Part shown: piece by piece, positions 1 to 9,816 of the stretch
Position numbering within the stretch: position 1 is the stretch's first letter
Layout of the letters: each line of letters opens with the position of its first letter
Position numbers and translations under genes: made by a program
Source: DASUAS01 sp963841415
GTDB taxonomy: Bacteria > Actinomycetota > Acidimicrobiia > IMCC26256 > DASPTH01
Reading direction: 5' to 3'
Assembly (NCBI GenBank): GCA_963841415.1
Contig: CAWJCN010000001.1
Span: forward strand, 248,001-312,000
Length of the DNA stretch: 64,000 nucleotides
The notes under the pieces: model-generated
What the model was told of the DNA's origin: nothing
What the model saw: the letters and a program-made list of their open reading frames with translations, nothing else
The model's database searches: none

Positions 1-2025
1 GCCGCCGGCGAGCGCGGCCCACTCCGCTTCGGCGGGGGCGGCGAGGAACACCCAGCCGTCGGCGGTCTCGTACAGGCGGTAACGCGCACCGAGACCGTGC
101 AAGCCGGCGTCCGAGGTGCGGCGCGGTGGACGCGAGTCGTACTCGACCATGTCCTCGACGAGCACGTGCGACATCGTGCGCAACATCGACGTCTGCATCG
201 CCTGCCCGGGCGCGCCGCGATCACGCGCGACGAGCCCGAGCAGCAGCGCGGTCGCGACCGCCAGGGCCGAGAACCCGTCGGCGTGACCGACTGCCATCGC
301 CGACTGCGCGATCCGCAGCGCCGCGGGTTTCACCACTTCGACATCGAGGTCGGGCCCCACCGGGGCCGCGTCGCCGATGTTGCGCATCGCCAGGCCGGAC
401 CCGGCGCCGATCGTCGGCGCGAACGCGGGCCGGTGTCCACACGGGCCGTTGACGCCGTAGCCCGGCGCGCTCAGGTACACCAGGTCGGGATTGATCGTGA
501 GCAACGTGTCGGGATCGAGCCCGAGCCGCTCGACCACCCCGGCGCGGAACGAGACGAGCACCGCGTCGGCACCGCGCACGAGATCGTGGACGACCGCGCG
601 ACCGGCGTCGGTGTGGATGTCGACGGCGACGCATTCCTTGCCCTGCAGCACCTTCACCGCGCCGACTTCGGGGAACGGGATGATGTGGCGGATCGGGTCG
701 CCGTCGAGCTGCTCGACCTTGATGACGCGCGCGCCGAGGTCGGTGAGCAGCGTCGCGCCGTACGGCGCGGCGTAGTAGGTCCCCATCTCGACGACGGTCA
801 CGCCGGCGAGCGGTGGTGCGGTGCCCGCGCCGGACGTGGTCGCCGACGCGGCCGGCGCAGTATCGGCCGCGGCGGCGCGCAGCTCGTTGCCGTGCTCGTC
901 GAGCGCCGGCGCGCAGCGGCTGATCTTGCCCGGTGTGGCCGCGAGGTGCGCGAGCGGGCCCGGTTGGCGAACCGCGCCGAGCGCGGTGTCGTCGACGGTC
1001 ACGACCGCGCCGTCGTGGACCATCTGCGGGTGGTCGAGGAGCTCGCTGCCGCTCCGGAAGATCTCGGCCCACACGTCGGGCTCGCACTCGAACACCTCCG
1101 ACCACTCGGCCGTGGTCTTCGACCGCACCGCGGCGAGCAGGAGCTCGTAGTACTCGGTGCGCTGGTCGATGTCGTCGAAGTCGGGCACACTCGACCACTT
1201 CGGGTCGTCGAACATCCAGTCGAGCCCGAGGGCGCGCATGAACGCGGCGAAGAGTCGGGGAGTGGTCTGGGAGAACTGCAGCCACCGGCCGTCGGCCGAC
1301 AGCGCGACGAGGAGGCGGAAGAACAGCGAGTTGTTCGGCACCGACGCGCCCTCGTCGGCCAGCCCCGCCTGCGTGAACGCCTCCGGGTACTGCCGCGCGA
1401 TGTGGTGGATCATCGCGTTCCACGTGTCGTGGGCGGCGAACGCCTGCACCAGCGTCGTGTCGACGCGCTGGCCGAGGCCGCTGCGGTCGCGTTCGTGCAG
1501 CGCGGCGAGAATGCCGTGCAGCGCGGTCTGCGCGCCGCTCCATGCCGTCATCGGAGGCGCGCAGAACGCGGGACCGGGCCGGTCGATGATCACACCCATC
1601 GCGTCGTGCCCGGCGAGGCGCGCCATCACCAGGCCCTCATAGCCCTTCACGGCCGAGAGTTCGCCGGCACGTCCGAACGCGGTCACCGACGCGTACACCA
1701 GGCGCGGGTTCGCGGGCGCGAGGTCGTCGTAGCCGAGGCCGAAGCGTTCGACGACGCCGGGCCGGTAGGTCTCGATCACCACGTCGGCGCCCACGGCGAG
1801 CGCCCGCGCCACCTCGGCGTCGGCAGGCGCGTCCAGGTCGAGCACGATGCTGCGCTTGCCGCGGCCCCAGAACAGGAACGCGGGCTCGGCGCGCAGCGGG
1901 CTCCCGCCGGGTGGTTCGACCCCGACGACGTCAGCACCGAAGTCGGCGAGGAAACCGCTGACGTGCGCGCTCGTCAACGTGGTCGACAGGTCGACGACGC
2001 GCAGCCCTTCCAGCGCACCAACCAT
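1..2025 (-). CDS. CaiB/BaiF-type CoA transferase with two tandem domains (partial, C-terminus beyond left edge)
   Basis: Reading the minus strand from an ATG at 2025 gives an unbroken frame of 675 codons to the window edge, so the end of the protein is missing. It holds two class III CoA-transferase domains in tandem. Domain 1 starts near residue 5 and domain 2 near residue 400, where the motif GARVIKVE is typical of the Rossmann start. Such enzymes move CoA between carboxylic acids in catabolism, for example of carnitine or bile acids. The expected catalytic Asp is present in domain 1 (GQRVDTTL, Asp about 189), but the matching site in domain 2 reads GQAMQTSM, with Gln in place of Asp. It lies 77 bp downstream of an amidohydrolase in the same direction, suggesting a shared catabolic unit. 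The substrate cannot be told from sequence. Confidence 0.88.
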   Translation of the reverse strand, partial: MVGALEGLRVVDLSTTLTSAHVSGFLADFGADVVGVEPPGGSPLRAEPAFLFWGRGKRSIVLDLDAPADAEVARALAVGADVVIETYRPGVVERFGLGYDDLAPANPRLVYASVTAFGRAGELSAVKGYEGLVMARLAGHDAMGVIIDRPGPAFCAPPMTAWSGAQTALHGILAALHERDRSGLGQRVDTTLVQAFAAHDTWNAMIHHIARQYPEAFTQAGLADEGASVPNNSLFFRLLVALSADGRWLQFSQTTPRLFAAFMRALGLDWMFDDPKWSSVPDFDDIDQRTEYYELLLAAVRSKTTAEWSEVFECEPDVWAEIFRSGSELLDHPQMVHDGAVVTVDDTALGAVRQPGPLAHLAATPGKISRCAPALDEHGNELRAAAADTAPAASATTSGAGTAPPLAGVTVVEMGTYYAAPYGATLLTDLGARVIKVEQLDGDPIRHIIPFPEVGAVKVLQGKECVAVDIHTDAGRAVVHDLVRGADAVLVSFRAGVVERLGLDPDTLLTINPDLVYLSAPGYGVNGPCGHRPAFAPTIGAGSGLAMRNIGDAAPVGPDLDVEVVKPAALRIAQSAMAVGHADGFSALAVATALLLGLVARDRGAPGQAMQTSMLRTMSHVLVEDMVEYDSRPPRRTSDAGLHGLGARYRLYETADGWVFLAAPAEAEWAALAGG

Positions 2026-2102
2026 CTCGATGACACCCCCGGGTCCGGTCCAGGACGTTAGCCCGGCCCGGAGCGGCGGTTCTTCTGTCGCGAAATCGCC
2101 GT

Positions 2103-3306
2103 TTACGCGGGAACGCCGACGTTCATGAGCCCCGCGAGGTTGCCGCCCATCACCTTGGCCTGGTCCTCGGCCGAGAGGCCCTCGAGGTCGTCGATGTAGG
2201 TGATCGGGTCGGACATGCCCTCGGCGTGCGGGTAGTCGGAGCCGAAGCAGACGTGGTCGACCCCGACGAGGTCGATGAGGCCCTTCGGGTCCTCCTCGTG
2301 GAACGGGTGGATCCAGACGTTGCGCTTCAGCACGTCCACCGGGTGCTCCTCGAACAGCTGCGGCTGGAGGTTGTAGGCCTCGTCGAAGTGCTCGATGGTC
2401 GGCCGCACCCAGTGGCTGCCGTTCTCGACCGGGAGGATCTTGATGGAGGGGAAGCGGGTCGGCAGCCCGTGTCCGACGACGGCGGCGATGGTGTCTTCGA
2501 TGGCGCGCTTGCCGATCGTGCTCAGCGCGGCGAAGCCGGAGCCGTCCTTGAACGGCAGCATCTCACCACCGGGGATGCCTTCCCACTCGTTGATGTAGCG
2601 CTGGTAGCCGCTGTCGGACGCGTGCATGCCGACCACGAGGTCGGCGTCGACGACGCGCTCCCAGAACGGGTCGAACTCGGGCAGCGCCATCGACCGCGTC
2701 GCGTAGAGCGTGGTGACGGGGGCGGGCCGGATGAGGACGACGCTGCGCGCCGTGCTCGATGATCCAGTCGATCTCCTCGAGCGCGTTGTCGAGGATGGCG
2801 AGGTTCACCACCGGCGTCGCGAAGATGCGGTCCTCGTAGTTGAACGACCACTGCTCGTACATCCAGCGGTTGAGCGCTTTGATGACCGCGGCGGTCGCGT
2901 ACGGATCGTCGCGCAGGCGTTCCTCCACCAGGCTCGCGAGCGTCGGCCACATCATCGCGCGGTCGATGCCGAGCTCGTCCATGAGCTTGACGCGCGGCTC
3001 GGGCGCGAAGAACGCCTCGGGCGAGCGGATCGCCTTGCCGAGGATCTCCCGGCGCGACTTGCCGTCGGGGTTCCCGTTCTTGAAGTACTCCTCCTGCGCA
3101 CCCGGGGCGGCGACGACGTTGAACGTGGGGTTGGGGATGTACTCGCTGATCGTGCCCTTGACCGTGATCTTGGTGCGGCCCTTGATGTCGATGTAGTCGA
3201 TCACGCCCTTGTACGGATCCTCGAGGTGCTTGGTCAGCGCGTCGGGGGTCTCGTACATGTGGTTGTCGGCGTCGAAGACCGGGAAGTCGAGGATGCGAGA
3301 CGGCAC
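2103..3306 (-). CDS. Amidohydrolase family 2 metal-dependent hydrolase (frameshifted near 2745)
   Basis: A GTG start at 3306 is preceded by a strong AAGGAGG ribosome site. The N-terminal part begins RILDFPVFDADNH, with the D-A-D-N-H stretch at the metal-binding first strand of the TIM-barrel Amidohydro_2 family. The C-terminal part, in another frame, carries GVDHVCFGSDYPHAEG, the typical late metal/active-site segment with Asp, plus the closing GGNLAGLM motif. The two halves join at 2741-2752, inside a GCGC run, where adding two bases restores one frame of about 400 residues, the usual family length. A sequencing error is as likely as a true mutation. Members include decarboxylases and lactonases, so the substrate is unknown. 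It sits between a DUF2889 gene and a CoA transferase. Confidence 0.8.
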
Positions 3307-3376
3307 GGGTGGCCTCCTTGGGGCGAGATGCGTTGCGGCGTGGCCGAGGAGCGCTGAGTAATTGGACTGAGTACGA

Positions 3377-4446
3377 TTATTGCAGATCGTGCCGCGCCAT
3401 GCCAACACGGGCGGCCAGGAGGCCGACGTCGGCGAGCGCCCGGAACATGTCGTTGAGGTGCGTGCAGGTGGTGGCGCCGAGGAACTCGGCCCGGACACCG
3501 GGTCGGAGGTCGGCCAGCGTCCGCCCCGCGAGGCGCCCGGCGCTCGCCACCGCCTCGGGGCACTCGAACCAGGGGAGCACCCGGGGCGTCGCCTCCGCCT
3601 CGAGCACCACCTGGTCCCGGGTGTCGACCCGGGCCTCGAGGGTGTACTCGTGCACGACCGTCTCGCCCTCGTCGTCGACGTACGAGTCGCGGAAGTGCGC
3701 GTCGACCGAGCAGGTCACGCAGTCGGCGTCAGGGGTCACGTCGATGCGCCGGCGCCGTCGCATGCTCTGCGCGGGCAGCGGCCCGGGGAACGCGTGCCAG
3801 GCCCACGGATCGTCGCCGTCGTCGAGCGACGGCGCGTCGGGTCCGGTGACGACCGGCGGCTTGTTCTCGGCGAAGCCCTGCATGATCGTGCCGCCGGCCT
3901 TCCAGCCCGCGCACAGGTCGGCTTGCTGCAGCATCGCGAGCCCTGCCGGCGCCGTGCGCTGGATCGGGGCGCGGGTCGCGTCGTCGATCGGCGAGCCTGC
4001 TTGCGCACACGCGTGCTGTGGCGCGTAGCCCGAGATCAAGGTCGCCACCGGGAGGTCGTCGAGCAGCTGGTACAGCGGCAGGCCCACGAGATCCTGACCT
4101 GCGATCACGTCGTCGATCGCGCCGCGGAAACCGGTCGAAGCGGAGCGGCCGACCAGTCGGTCGAGACCGGCGACGGCGGGCGAGGCCGTGATCATGGTGA
4201 CGCGCTGCGCCTCGGCGTCGTCGATGGTCACCTCGCACTCGGCGGTGTCGACGACGGTGGCGCTGCCGTCGGCGTCGGTGCGCAGGTCGCGGCCCGCGCC
4301 CGACGAGCACGAGCTCGGCCTCGAGCCCGTGCGGGCGCAGGATGTCGATGCTCGTCGTCCGCCGGATGGAACCGGCGCCGGCGCGGTGGCGTGGCGGTGG
4401 TCGGTGCGTGCGTTCCGTGGCGGGGGTCGAGTGGGAGGCGAGGCAC
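3377..4446 (-). CDS. DUF2889 domain protein (two frameshifts)
   Basis: The long in-frame part is 284 residues and shows DUF2889 hallmarks: a FRDSYVDDEGE-like strand, the segment ATPRVLPWFECP, and the C-terminal TTCTHLNDMFRAL with its conserved Cys-Thr-His. The N-terminus continues upstream in two other frames. A GTG at 4446 opens with PLDPRHGTHAP, then after a shift near 4375 the frame gives SIRRTTSIDILRPHG, and after a second shift near 4295 it joins RDLRTDADG. These pieces read as one protein of about 355 residues, matching what I recall of family N-termini. Both shift sites are GC repeats containing GCGC. The function of DUF2889 is unknown to me. It often occurs beside CoA-linked catabolic genes, as here. 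The gene begins 16 bp after the TetR gene. Confidence 0.72.
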
Positions 4447-4462
4447 GGCAGCCGAGGCCTGA

Positions 4463-5057
4463 TCAGTCAGCGTGCACCGAGCGCACGCCCGCGAACAGCA
4501 GACTGACGCGGTAGCGCAGCTCGGTGCCCAGCGACTCGATCGCGCCGTGCACCCAGCCGTCGACGGCAGTGATCATGAGCGCGTTCATCATGTCGGCGAG
4601 ATCGTGGACGTCGACCGCGGCCGGCAGCTCACCGCGCACTTGTGCTTCGCCGAACAGCTCCGGGAAGAGGCGTCGCCCCATGCTCAGCTCGCGGGCGCGA
4701 TTCGGGTACTTGTAGAACTCGCGAATCGTGCGCGCGATCGCAGCCCGCGGGAGCCGCTCCGTGCGGCGCGCCATCTCCGTGAAGGCCTTCGACACGATGT
4801 CGTCGATCGTGTCGCCCGCGGCGGCCGCGCGCGATTGCCACCACGTTCGTCGCCTCGCCCGCGGTGAGGCTCATCTCGAGCAACACGTCTTCCTTGTGCG
4901 CGAAGTGGAAGTAGAAGGTGCCCTTGGTGACACCGGCCGCGCGCGCGATCTCCTCGACAGTGGTCGACTCCACCCCGTTTTCGAACCCGCGCTCGGTCCA
5001 CAGCCTGACCGCCGCGTTCACCAGCTCCTGGCGCGTTCGACGGGAGCGTTCCTGCAC
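4463..5057 (-). CDS. TetR/AcrR-family transcriptional regulator (frameshifted near 4828)
   Basis: A GTG start at 5057 opens QERSRRTRQELV, followed by the TetR helix-turn-helix (VEEIARAAGVTKGTFYFHF, residues about 31-50). After ATNVVAIAR the frame is lost inside a GCGCGC tract at 4824-4832. The other frame continues AAGDTIDDIVSKAF and then a helical ligand domain to the stop. Joined, the protein is about 197 residues, the usual TetR size. It lies 16 bp upstream of the DUF2889 gene in the same direction and probably regulates this catabolic block in response to an acyl or aromatic ligand. That role is inference from position only. A start further upstream in the same frame is not supported. Confidence 0.78.
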
Positions 5058-5172
5058 GAGCGACGAACGGCGCGGGCCGTCGCCGTTGCGTCGGTGAGTC
5101 GTTGGTGTCGCGTGACGGTGCCGCAGGCATCGGTAGCCCCCTCGAAAGCTGACCGATCCTAAACCAGCGGGC

Positions 5173-6153
5173 TCAGGGGTCCAGATGAGCCGGCAGCCCG
5201 AAGAGCGGGAAGAGGGTCTCGGTGTCGAGGAAGAAGCTCAACTCGACCAACTCGCCGTCCACGATGTCGAGCACCTGCAGCGCCCACGGATCGTGGCCGA
5301 CGCCCGTGGTGCTGGGCCGGTACTGGCCGAACGCGGGCTTCCCGTTGGCCACCGTGGGGACCAGACGCGAGCCCTCGCACGCTGCGCCCTGCGTCTGCCA
5401 GAAGGTGAGGATCTCGTCGCGGCCGCGCAGCCACAGCTCGTACGGCGGCATCGACTGCATCGCGTCCTCGTGGATGAGCGACGTCAGGGAGTCCATGTCG
5501 TAGCGCTCGAACGCGTCGACGTAACGGTCGAGCAACTCCTGTTGCGCGTCGTCCATGGGCATGACGGGATCGGTCTCGGTGATGTTGCTGGCCGCGATGG
5601 TCGAGCGCGCGCGTTGCAGCGCGCTGTTGACCGACGCGTCGCTCGTGCCGAGCAGTTCCGCCACCTCGTTCGCGTGCCAGCGCACGACGTCGCGCAGGAG
5701 CAGCACCGCACGTTGGCGTGGCGGCAGATGTTGCAAGGCGGCGATGAACGCGAGCCGGATCGACTCGCGTGCTTCCGCGAGCTCGGCCGGGTCGCCGTCG
5801 ACCTGGAGCACCCGCTCGTCGGGCACCGGGAGGACCCACTCCGACTCGGGAACGCGTCGCCGCTCGCGAGCGTGTCGGCGGTCGACGGTCCATTGAGGTC
5901 CATCGGGCGCGCGCGCCGGTTGCGACCGTTGAGCATGTCCAGGCACACGTTGGTCGCGATGCGGTACAACCACGACCGGAGCTGCGAACGGCCTTCGAAG
6001 CTGTCGTACGACGCGCCAGGCGCGCACCATCGTCTCCTGCACCGCGTCCTCGGCCTCGAACGAGGAACCGAGCATCCGGTAGCAGTGCGCCGTGAGCTCC
6101 CGGCGGTATCGCTCCAAGGTCTCGTCGAGCCCGACCTCTGCCACGTCGGTCAT
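5173..6153 (-). CDS. ECF-type RNA polymerase sigma factor with SnoaL-like C-terminal domain (two compensating frameshifts)
   Basis: Starts at ATG 6153 (TDVAEVGLDETLERYR). The sigma region 2 core is AHCYRMLGSSFEAEDAVQE, and region 4 is seen in LPPRQRAVLLLRD with the HTH around VAELLGTSDASVNS. The C-terminal 120 residues (LLDRYVDAFERYDMDSL onward) form an NTF2/SnoaL-like domain, as in the TIGR02960/SigJ-type ECF group. About 50 residues after RAWR are nonsense in this frame. The expected LYRIATNVCLDML segment appears in another frame between about 6010 and 5853, so two opposite shifts cancel out. This makes a real gene with local sequence errors more likely than decay. An ATG at 6183 is an alternative start. 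It is the most upstream gene of the minus-strand block. Confidence 0.8.
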   Translation of the reverse strand: MTDVAEVGLDETLERYRRELTAHCYRMLGSSFEAEDAVQETMVRAWRVVRQLRRPFAAPVVVVPHRDQRVPGHAQRSQPARAPDGPQWTVDRRHARERRRVPESEWVLPVPDERVLQVDGDPAELAEARESIRLAFIAALQHLPPRQRAVLLLRDVVRWHANEVAELLGTSDASVNSALQRARSTIAASNITETDPVMPMDDAQQELLDRYVDAFERYDMDSLTSLIHEDAMQSMPPYELWLRGRDEILTFWQTQGAACEGSRLVPTVANGKPAFGQYRPSTTGVGHDPWALQVLDIVDGELVELSFFLDTETLFPLFGLPAHLDP

Positions 6154-6219
6154 GCCCGCAGGGTAGTGCTGCGTCAAGGTCATGCGATGAGGACGGCGCG
6201 AGCGCCGCGAACTCATCGG

Positions 6220-7402
6220 TCAGGGCGAAAGTCCGCTACAGGAACGTCGCGTGTTCCACTCCGCGAGGTCAGCGGTGGCGGCATCGCCGGTGAGCGGGAC
6301 CGGGATGCCATTGGTGATGCGGGCCGGCACCCACGAGTAGTCGTCGACCTCGCGACCGGTCACCGTGACGTCGAGCACGCCACTGCGTCCCGATTCGCCG
6401 TCTTCGCGCCAGTACACGAAGTTGCCGAGGCCGTAGGCGACGAGCGCGGCTCCCACCTTGCCCGCGCCGAACACCCGGTGGGCGTGGCTCCCGACGATCA
6501 CGTCGGCGCCGGCGGCGAGCAGCGCGCTGGCGAGATCCTGCTGCTCACCCGACGCGCACCACGTCTCCTCGGTGCCCCAGTGCAGGAACACCACGAGCGT
6601 GTCGACCTCGGGGCGAACCGCTTGCACCTCGGCGAGGAGACGGGTGCGGTCGATCGAGAACGCGATGCCGGGCTGCGAGTCGGTCGCCGACCACGCAGGC
6701 ACGAGCGCGGGCTCGAGCCAGTCACTGGCGCTGACGATCGCGATGCGCTGGCCCTTGATCGTGGTGCGGTACGGGCGATACGCCTCGGCCGCGTCGTGTC
6801 CGAGTCCGACGACGGGCATCTTCGACGCCGCGATGGCGGCGAACGTGTCCTGCATCCCGGTCGCGCCGTAGTCGAGCGCGTGGTTGTTCGCCATGTTGAC
6901 CACGTCGACGCCGGCCGCCTTCAGCGCGTCGAACGTCGCCGCGGGGGACCGGAAGTGGTAGTTCTTCCCGGCTGCGGGCTCACCGCCGTCGGTGATCGCC
7001 GTCTCGACGTTGACCATGGTGAGGTCGGCCGTCGGACAGGATCGGCGCGATCGGGTCGAGCACGTGCTTCGGGTCGGCGAGCACCTGCTCCGCGAGCGGT
7101 GGCGCGTTCGGTGGCGGGCCGTCTTCGGTGTCCCAGACCTCGGGGAAGTTCACGTCGCCCGCGAACGCGAACGTCACCGAGTTGCCGTTGCCACGCGGCC
7201 CGCGGGTCGTCGCCGGCGCCGTGGGCGACGACGGGGACGTGGTCTCCGGCGCCGAGCCGGGCGTGCCCGACGTGGTCGAGCTCGTCGCGGTGCGCGACGC
7301 GTCGTCTCCGCCGTCACCCGACGACGAGACCGCGACCGCGGCCACGATCACCACGACCGTGATCACCGCGCCGATCAGGATCCGCCGCCCGATTTCTGTC
7401 AT
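6220..7402 (-). CDS. CapA-family (poly-gamma-glutamate synthesis type) metallophosphatase-like protein, exported (frameshifted near 7030)
   Basis: ATG 7402 begins with a membrane anchor (ILIGAVITVVVIVAAVAV), then a Ser/Thr/Pro-rich linker, then the CapA opening FAFAGDVNFPEVW. The frame breaks at about 7027-7033, where one extra G in a GAC-GGC run separates IAPILSD from the continuation ADLTMVNVETAITDGG. The remainder has VVNMANNHALDYG and LVVFLHWGTEETW, then ADVIVGSHAHRVFGAG, all standard CapA metal-site segments. Joined length is about 393 residues. CapA-like proteins act outside the membrane on capsule or cell-surface polymers, and many have unknown substrates. The gene follows a deoxyribosyltransferase by 6 bp, so the two may be co-transcribed. 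Confidence 0.82.
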
Positions 7403-7408
7403 CGGCCG

Positions 7409-7939
7409 CTACGCGTGCAGCTCGGCAGCAGCCAGGCGCACGGCGATCTCGAACGCGCCCAACGCGGCCGCGGCATCGGGACCGGTCTCGGGGACGCGCA
7501 CGATCGCCCGCTCGCGCTGCAGCATGGGACCTTCGAGCATGAGGTTGTCGGCCAGCCCGAACGCTTCCACGAGCAGCTCGCCGTCGTCGGCGACGCGCGC
7601 TGCGTAGTCGGCTGCGTGCGACGTGTAGCCGTACACCGGACAGCCGCGGCCGAACAGATAGCCCATCTCGAACGCGGTGCCGACGTCGGCGCTGGGACCG
7701 CGGAATGGCGTGAGGTTGGCGACGCCCGCGACGCAGCGATCCATCATCGCGACGCAGGACTCGAACAGTGCCCGCGCCTGCTGCACAGGCTCGAGTCCTG
7801 CGAGGTCGACCTCCTCACCCGGGTAGTGACCCACGAGGCCGTGCTCGCGACAGATCTGCTGCTTGCGGTGGCCGATGGCGGCGGAATTCGGGAGGAACAC
7901 GTCGGGCCCGGCGAGGTACACCGACGGAGGTGTGTTCAC
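7409..7939 (-). CDS. Nucleoside 2-deoxyribosyltransferase-family protein
   Basis: GTG 7939 gives 176 residues beginning NTPPSVYLAGPDVFLP, the typical N-terminal strand and loop of nucleoside 2-deoxyribosyltransferases. The catalytic Glu lies in GTAFEMGYLFGRGCPVYGY. These enzymes swap nucleobases on deoxyribose or hydrolyse nucleosides in salvage. The GTG overlaps the TGA of the upstream TetR gene by four bases, which indicates translational coupling. A GGGGGG run directly precedes the start. The TetR-NDT-CapA order suggests one transcript, but no common pathway is obvious. Confidence 0.85.
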   Translation of the reverse strand: MNTPPSVYLAGPDVFLPNSAAIGHRKQQICREHGLVGHYPGEEVDLAGLEPVQQARALFESCVAMMDRCVAGVANLTPFRGPSADVGTAFEMGYLFGRGCPVYGYTSHAADYAARVADDGELLVEAFGLADNLMLEGPMLQRERAIVRVPETGPDAAAALGAFEIAVRLAAAELHA

Positions 7940-8607
7940 CCCCCGATGGTACGGCTCGATCGCTTGCGGCGTGCCCGCGCGCCCGGGGGCGGGGTGTCGA
8001 CGGCGATCGTGCGCGTCAGCAGCGACATCAGCCACATGATGGCGTCCGTCGCGTCGTCGCCGCTGAAGTCCCAGGGCCCCACGAGGCGTTCGTACGCGGG
8101 CATGTTCCACACCACGTCGAGCAACGCGGCGACGGTGCGCCGCTCGGTGTCGGTCCAGGTGGGGCTGGCGGCGGTGACCGCTCGGATGAGCGCGTCACGA
8201 CGTCGCTGGTCGACCGCGACGAAGGTCGGGTCGTGCGGCGCGTCGACCGCCTCGCGCGCGGCGAACGAACGTCGCGAGGAGAAGACGCGCGCGGTGATGG
8301 CGGCGAGGTTGTCGAGGTCGACCTCCTCGTAGGTGATGCCGGCTTCCTCCTCGAGGCGCGCCATGACCGCGTCGTGCAGGTGCTGCTCGGTGGGGAAGTG
8401 GCGGTAGACCGTGCGCTCGCTCACGCCCGCGCGTTCGGCGACGGCACGGAACGTGAGTGCGTCCCAGTGCCACGTGGCGAACTCGTGCACGAGCTCGGAG
8501 CCGGCGGTGACGATGCGGTCACGCGTCTCGGCGGCCTGCCGGCGACGCACCGGGCTGTCGTATCGGCGGCGCTCGGCGCCTGCCTCCGTCCTTGACGACC
8601 CGCTCAT
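7936..8607 (-). CDS. TetR/AcrR-family transcriptional regulator
   Basis: ATG 8607 opens SGSSRTEAGAERRRYD and gives 223 residues. The HTH is seen at LTFRAVAERAGVSERTVYRHFPTEQ (shown in part), residues about 47-70, and the long helical ligand domain follows. The stop overlaps the next gene's GTG. It is divergent from a sulfotransferase gene at 8662, with 54 bp between them that hold an imperfect palindrome, so it probably represses one or both directions. The effector is unknown. The C-terminus is rich in Arg and Pro. Confidence 0.85.
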   Translation of the reverse strand: MSGSSRTEAGAERRRYDSPVRRRQAAETRDRIVTAGSELVHEFATWHWDALTFRAVAERAGVSERTVYRHFPTEQHLHDAVMARLEEEAGITYEEVDLDNLAAITARVFSSRRSFAAREAVDAPHDPTFVAVDQRRRDALIRAVTAASPTWTDTERRTVAALLDVVWNMPAYERLVGPWDFSGDDATDAIMWLMSLLTRTIAVDTPPPGARARRKRSSRTIGG

Positions 8608-8634
8608 AATGGTGACATCGTACTGCCACCAATT
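8608..8634. promoter_or_regulatory. Imperfect palindrome in divergent TetR/sulfotransferase spacer (candidate operator)
   Basis: The arms AATGGTGACA (8608-8617) and TGCCACCAATT (8624-8634) form an inverted repeat around a short centre, with one clear mismatch. It begins immediately next to the TetR start codon. TetR-family repressors commonly bind such palindromes in divergent spacers, so this is a candidate autoregulatory operator. Seen in sequence; the function is inference. Confidence 0.5.
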
Positions 8635-8661
8635 CGGGCGTGTGCTCCGAGGGGGAGAACG

Positions 8662-9816
8662 GTGCCGACCTACGACGAGCTCATGGCCGCGGCGGTCGCG
8701 GAGACGGGGCTGGAGGATTTCGGCGACGACTCGTTCCGCGAAGGCCTGGAGATCCTCGTCCGCGCGCTCGGCGACGAGGCCCGGCTCAACGCCGCCGGTG
8801 AGGGCTACCTCTACCCGCGCATCACCGGCTACCTGGCGCAGCGCCTCCAGGTGGAGGACTGGTATCGCCGTCACCCGGAGATCGGGGACGAGCGCATCGA
8901 CGCACCGCTCATCGGCCTCAGCCTCCCGCGCACCGGCTCGACCGCGCTCTCGTTCCTCCTCGCGCAGGACCCGGCCGTCCGCTACCTGCACATGTGGGAG
9001 TCGGCGACGCCGTGCCCGCCGCCGTCGACGGTCGTGGGCGACGACCCGCGCGTCCCGCAAGGATGGGGCCAGAAGGTGGGGACGCGCGACCACGTGCCGA
9101 CTGACGTCGAGGGCCCGTTCGAATGCCTCGACCTGCTGGCGCTCGACTTCGCCTCGCAGATGTTCCTCGCGTTCGCGCAGATCCCGTCGTACGCCGACTG
9201 GCTGCTCGACGCCGACCTCACCTCGGCGTACCACTACGAGCGGCGGGCGCTGAAGCTCCTGCAATGGGGACAGCCGACGCGGACGTGGCGGCTCAAGACG
9301 CCGATGCACATGCTCTACCTTCCGTACCTGGACGACGCGTTCCCGGACGCGCGCTTCGTGATGACGCACCGCGACCCGACCGACGTGATGCTGTCGGTGT
9401 GCGACGTGTACGCCGACATCTGCGGAACGTTCACCGACGACCTCGATCGTGTGTTCATCGGGGAGCTCAACGTGCGGCAATGGTCGCTGGCCACCGATCG
9501 CGCGCTGGCGTACCGGCAGGCCGGCAACGACGATCGCTTCTATGACATCGACTTCCGGGCGATGCAAGCGGATCCCATCGGCGAAGTGCGCGGCCTGTAC
9601 GCGTGGCTCGGCGAGCCGGTGTCCGAGGAGTTCGAGTCTCGGATGCACGCGTGGTGGACCGCGAACGCGGAGCACCGCGAACCCGCGCCCGCCCGTGACC
9701 CCGCCGCGTTCGGTCTCGACCTCGACGCCATCCGTCCCCACTTCGCCGACTGGGTGGCGGCGTCACATCGTTGGACCGACCACCGGAGCGCAGTCACGCG
9801 GCAAGCGCCGCCATGA
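8662..9816 (+). CDS. Sulfotransferase family protein
   Basis: GTG 8662 is preceded by GAGGGGGAG at good spacing and gives 384 residues. The PAPS-binding 5'-phosphosulfate loop is visible as SLPRTGSTALSFLL (residues about 94-107), and FVMTHRDPTDVMLSV (about 232-246) is the second nucleotide-binding segment with R/S contacts. The length fits the Sulfotransfer_3 group common in mycobacteria and acidimicrobia, which sulfate steroids, lipids or small molecules. It is transcribed away from a TetR gene that likely controls it. The last 23 bp overlap the convergent DUF559 gene. Confidence 0.87.
   Translation: MPTYDELMAAAVAETGLEDFGDDSFREGLEILVRALGDEARLNAAGEGYLYPRITGYLAQRLQVEDWYRRHPEIGDERIDAPLIGLSLPRTGSTALSFLLAQDPAVRYLHMWESATPCPPPSTVVGDDPRVPQGWGQKVGTRDHVPTDVEGPFECLDLLALDFASQMFLAFAQIPSYADWLLDADLTSAYHYERRALKLLQWGQPTRTWRLKTPMHMLYLPYLDDAFPDARFVMTHRDPTDVMLSVCDVYADICGTFTDDLDRVFIGELNVRQWSLATDRALAYRQAGNDDRFYDIDFRAMQADPIGEVRGLYAWLGEPVSEEFESRMHAWWTANAEHREPAPARDPAAFGLDLDAIRPHFADWVAASHRWTDHRSAVTRQAPP

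Noticed and set aside
97..2061. Long plus-strand open frame opposite the CoA transferase
   Set aside because: Arg/Asp/Val-rich antisense shadow caused by high GC. The minus strand gives clear CaiB motifs over the same bases.
5185..7362. Plus-strand frame of over 700 codons
   Set aside because: It spans the sigma factor and CapA genes on the opposite strand and has no domain-like pattern.
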